From Micrococcaceae bacterium UBA3381 (lineage in GTDB: Bacteria > Actinomycetota > Actinomycetes > Actinomycetales > Micrococcaceae), in assembly GCA_002358975.1 (NCBI GenBank), contig DEPX01000182.1, positions 1 through 6,338 of the forward strand: a stretch of DNA of 6,338 bases, read 5' to 3'. Every line of letters starts with the position of its first letter. The first letter of the stretch is position 1. The notes beneath the pieces were generated by a model. That model saw only the letters and a program-made list of their open reading frames with translations, did no database searches and was not told the DNA's origin. The position numbers and the translations under genes were made by a program. Below, in pieces: positions 4,632-6,338 of this stretch.

Positions 4632-4894
4632 TCGTTGATGTTTTGAAGGTCGCTGCCATTGTTCTAGCGGTCTTGTTTTTGTGGGACGTGTGGCGGCTGA
4701 TCCGTAAAGCGATTACTGCGGTTGACCGTGACCAGCAAATTCTTGACCAGATCACAGTCCACGAACCAGACGACGATAACGATGACGGTCCGCAATTCAC
4801 GATTGACATGAGCTGGGACGAACAAACCGCAGTCCTCGAATTCATCGAACAATTCCGGGCAATAAGGGCACACTACGAAAGGAGACAACCATGA
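4628..4894 (+). CDS. Small single-span membrane protein
   Basis: The product has 88 residues, with an N-terminal hydrophobic helix (about residues 5-24, KVAAIVLAVLFLWDVWRLI), a basic and then very acidic stretch (EPDDDNDDG, about 51-59), and a helical C-terminus (TAVLEFIEQFRAIRAHYERR). It starts at an ATGA overlap with the methyltransferase stop, with AAGGAGG (4617-4623) upstream. The short N-terminus and the basic residues just after the helix suggest a cytoplasmic C-terminal domain. Function unknown. Confidence 0.78.
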   Translation: MIVDVLKVAAIVLAVLFLWDVWRLIRKAITAVDRDQQILDQITVHEPDDDNDDGPQFTIDMSWDEQTAVLEFIEQFRAIRAHYERRQP

Positions 4895-5031
4895 ACCGCA
4901 CTGTCATCCAGGAAAGAATCCACGCCGCCATCAGGCCGGTGTTGGCTCGTTCTGATCATGCGATTTTAGAACTTATCACACCAGAGACCAGGGCAGGAAG
5001 GCACGCGCATGATCACTCTGAAATGTCATAA
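4891..5031 (+). CDS. Hypothetical 46-residue protein
   Basis: It starts at an ATGA overlap with the preceding gene, with AAAGGAG six to seven bases upstream. The encoded 46 residues look helical (VIQERIHAAIRPVLARSDHA) and then His-rich (GRHAHDHSEM). No family is recognised. The 3' end overlaps the next gene by 23 bases, more than its neighbours do. The strong ribosome binding site and four-base overlap support translation. Confidence 0.6.
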   Translation: MNRTVIQERIHAAIRPVLARSDHAILELITPETRAGRHAHDHSEMS

Positions 5032-5164
5032 ATGCACTTGGGAGTCGAGCGGGTATGACCCGGCGACGATGAAGACAGAATATTACTCACATTTGAATGC
5101 ACATGACGAAGCGCCCCACAACGGCGCATTTTTTATGCCAGAAAGAGAGAACCAGCATGAATGA
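5009..5164 (+). CDS. C2H2-type mini zinc-finger protein
   Basis: The product has 51 residues and begins ITLKCHKCTW. C6 and C9 pair with H28 and H32 in YYSHLNAH, a C-x2-C-x18-H-x3-H zinc-finger pattern seen in tiny actinobacterial phage proteins. AGGAAGG (4994-5000) precedes ATG 5009 with about eight bases spacing. The last third (after about residue 34) is encoded by a hairpin with a T run that looks like an intrinsic terminator. A DNA- or protein-binding role is inference. The stop overlaps the next start by eight bases. Confidence 0.68.
   Translation: MITLKCHKCTWESSGYDPATMKTEYYSHLNAHDEAPHNGAFFMPERENQHE
5111..5134 (+). terminator. Terminator-like hairpin inside the zinc-finger gene
   Basis: GCGCC (5111-5115) pairs with GGCGC (5123-5127) across a seven-base loop and is followed by A and a T6 run (5129-5134). 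The form is that of a short intrinsic terminator, but it is inside an open coding frame and the operon seems to continue. It may be an attenuator that lowers expression of the downstream genes, or the translating ribosome may prevent its folding. Confidence 0.5.
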
Positions 5165-5303
5165 GCTTCAGAGTATTGCGGCGCATTTGCATACTGCGAA
5201 CCTTATCGCCGTCCACCAAGCCAGCAACCTCGTCTTGAATGATGCCGACCGGTTGGAACTAGAACAACAGATCTTGAAAAGAATAGGAATCCACGATGTT
5301 TAG
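5157..5303 (+). CDS. Hypothetical 48-residue helical protein
   Basis: ATG 5157 (MNELQSIAAHLHTANLIAVH) is preferred over the upstream ATGs at 5097 and 5103, because the extra residues would be translated from the terminator-like hairpin of the previous gene. A purine-rich GAAAGAGAGA (5141-5150) is a modest ribosome binding site. The eight-base overlap with the previous stop implies coupling. The protein is predicted helical, and no family is recognised. Confidence 0.68.
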   Translation: MNELQSIAAHLHTANLIAVHQASNLVLNDADRLELEQQILKRIGIHDV

Positions 5304-5403
5304 TTTGGCCCCGCTTACCTCACTTGGAGTGCTGACCTACATTATCGTGGTCAGCTTTTTTATTGCCCACAAAACCAGCCCAGACGGTGATAGTGATGTC
5401 TAA
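5296..5403 (+). CDS. 35-residue single-span membrane protein
   Basis: ATG 5296 follows AGGA (5285-5288) and overlaps the preceding stop by eight bases. The 35 residues are mostly one hydrophobic segment (about 8-25, SLGVLTYIIVVSFFIAH) followed by a polar tail, KTSPDGDSDV. Its stop overlaps the next start by eight bases again. Its place in an unbroken overlap chain is the main evidence that it is real. Function unknown. Confidence 0.62.
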   Translation: MFSLAPLTSLGVLTYIIVVSFFIAHKTSPDGDSDV

Positions 5404-5662
5404 CCCCCGGATTATCCCTGATACGCAAACTTGTTGGTACACGATTCACGATGAATACCGGTACGCACATGAAGGTGAACTCGTCCAGGCAATCGGGTTT
5501 GGTGTCGAAACAGACCTACTCAACCCCGGCTGCGACTCACTCCAAGTGTTGACTTTGGATGATCGTGTACTCAATTACGACTACGAGCAACGTTCAACAT
5601 GGCCACACCCTGTACGTCGCTTATATCACGCACACCAAGGATGGGTGAACGCTTATGCGTAA
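5396..5662 (+). CDS. Hypothetical phage protein
   Basis: The product has 88 residues from ATG 5396, which gives the same eight-base overlap as its neighbours. A longer start at 5363 would overlap the membrane gene by 41 bases. The sequence looks beta-rich and soluble, with aromatic positions (CWYTIHDEYRYAHEGELVQA, VLTLDDRVLNYDYEQR). I recognise no domain. Confidence 0.72.
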   Translation: MSNPRIIPDTQTCWYTIHDEYRYAHEGELVQAIGFGVETDLLNPGCDSLQVLTLDDRVLNYDYEQRSTWPHPVRRLYHAHQGWVNAYA

Positions 5663-5909
5663 AACCAAGGAAGACTTGATCCATGAGCATAGGCAAGTAA
5701 CCGGCATGGAATACCAGTGCACACAGCTCATTGATTTGATCGAATCAGACGATCACCTACAAATGTCTGACTATTTCCACAAAGCAGCCCTAGCCACCCT
5801 AGAACGCCTATCAGATGTGATCGCGCTACGAGCCAAAGAACTCGACCACGCGATCCAGAACTACGACCCAGACCCAAGGAACGAGCACTATGACCAGCTC
5901 AACAGATGA
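5655..5909 (+). CDS. Hypothetical helical phage protein
   Basis: The product has 84 residues, is rich in Glu, Asp, Leu and His, and is predicted mostly alpha-helical (EDLIHEHRQVTGMEYQ; ALATLERLSDVIALRAKELD). There is no membrane segment or metal motif. ATG 5655 overlaps the previous stop by eight bases (ATGCGTAA). Its 3' end overlaps the recombinase gene by 20 bases. It could be a recombination accessory protein by position only. Confidence 0.72.
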   Translation: MRKTKEDLIHEHRQVTGMEYQCTQLIDLIESDDHLQMSDYFHKAALATLERLSDVIALRAKELDHAIQNYDPDPRNEHYDQLNR

Positions 5910-6338
5910 CCCACACCTAACCATCTACGAAGACCTAGAGCAGGGTAGCAGTGATTGGTTGCAGGCTCGTTGTGGAATCCCAACATCAACCACAATCAGT
6001 GCCATGCTCACCCCAACAGGCAAGATCGCTGACAACCAGACCTCACGCACTGCTGTCAACAACCTTGCTGCGGAACGACTGACTAATAGGCCACCTGACC
6101 CTATCTGGTCACGCGATCTTCAAAGAGGACACTTGGACGAACCACTGGCCCGTGAAGTGTACGTACAGTGGAAAAATATAACCGTTGCTGAGGTTGGTTT
6201 CATGACCCGCAACATTGATGGGCATGTTATCGGTTTCAGCCCAGACGGACTAGTGAGTGATGAGGGACTTGTTGAGTTCAAATCCCGTAAACCAAACCTC
6301 CACCTACAGTACGTGCTCACCCAAGATATACCGTTCAC
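5890..6338 (+). CDS. YqaJ/lambda-exonuclease-like recombination nuclease (3' partial)
   Basis: 149 complete codons are visible, and the gene runs off the window. Conserved features of the YqaJ viral recombinase / lambda exonuclease family (PD-(D/E)XK nuclease fold): QGSSDWLQARCGIPTST near the N-terminus (18-34), the RGHLDEPLAR helix with E84, GFSPDGLV with D119, and LVEFKSRK with E129 and K131 as the ExK metal and catalytic residues. Such enzymes resect double-stranded DNA 5' to 3' for single-strand-annealing recombination with a Bet/RecT-type partner, expected downstream. AAGGA (5877-5881) lies eight bases before ATG 5890. The family's full length is usually 200-350 residues, so roughly half may be missing. 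Confidence 0.85.
   Translation, partial: MTSSTDDPHLTIYEDLEQGSSDWLQARCGIPTSTTISAMLTPTGKIADNQTSRTAVNNLAAERLTNRPPDPIWSRDLQRGHLDEPLAREVYVQWKNITVAEVGFMTRNIDGHVIGFSPDGLVSDEGLVEFKSRKPNLHLQYVLTQDIPF

Noticed and set aside
4558..4888. Two minus-strand frames across the membrane-protein gene
   Set aside because: They oppose a coupled gene with a strong ribosome binding site and have no recognisable features.
6120..6338. Minus-strand frame at the right edge
   Set aside because: It is antisense to the recombinase gene, whose SPDGLV and EFKS motifs settle the coding strand.

Overview
The window looks like the left end of a temperate phage or prophage from a mid-GC actinobacterium. A Corynebacterium-like host is my best guess. 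The reasons are the actinophage-style cytosine methyltransferase, dense 4-nt and 8-nt gene overlaps, GTG starts, leaderless promoters in the immunity region, and what looks like a tRNA 3' end with no encoded CCA at the very first base. The host genus is inference.

Layout. Positions 1-17 fit the last 17 bases of a tRNA and may be an attachment core. A strong hairpin terminator follows (100-144). On the minus strand lie a membrane-anchored acidic protein (149-799) and a 79-residue XRE repressor (963-1202). A truncated XRE remnant (894-995, plus strand) sits between them and overlaps the repressor 3' end. Positions 1203-1308 form a divergent promoter/operator region: each promoter carries the same 17-bp motif in its spacer, and each appears to make a leaderless mRNA. 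Rightward come a Cro-like XRE protein (1309-1539), an excisionase-like protein (1536-1721) and three coupled small genes (1824-2529).

The centre (2526-4631) is a C5-cytosine DNA methyltransferase gene that two different homing endonucleases appear to have colonised, each at a conserved catalytic motif. The native start (GTG 2526) encodes motif I, IGSLFSGYGG, and is then cut off by an HNH endonuclease gene (2569-3141). Just after that gene comes a second, synonymously recoded copy of the same motif-I sequence, which leads into the rest of the methyltransferase. The second copy carries four extra bases (TGAC, 3176-3179) exactly inside motif I, which break the frame. Directly after motif VIII, a LAGLIDADG endonuclease (3628-4443) is encoded in the +1 frame, with its own ribosome binding site, wholly inside the methyltransferase frame, which also stays open. 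The C-terminal part of that nested protein resembles the variable LLPTP region of phage methyltransferases.

The right part (4628-5909) is a chain of very small overlapping genes: two single-span membrane proteins, a C2H2-type mini zinc finger and several unknowns. It leads into a YqaJ/lambda-exonuclease-like recombination nuclease (from 5890) that runs off the window. Overall the order is immunity control, then early DNA-modification genes, then recombination genes, transcribed rightward from the Cro-side promoter. No integrase, structural or lysis gene is present.
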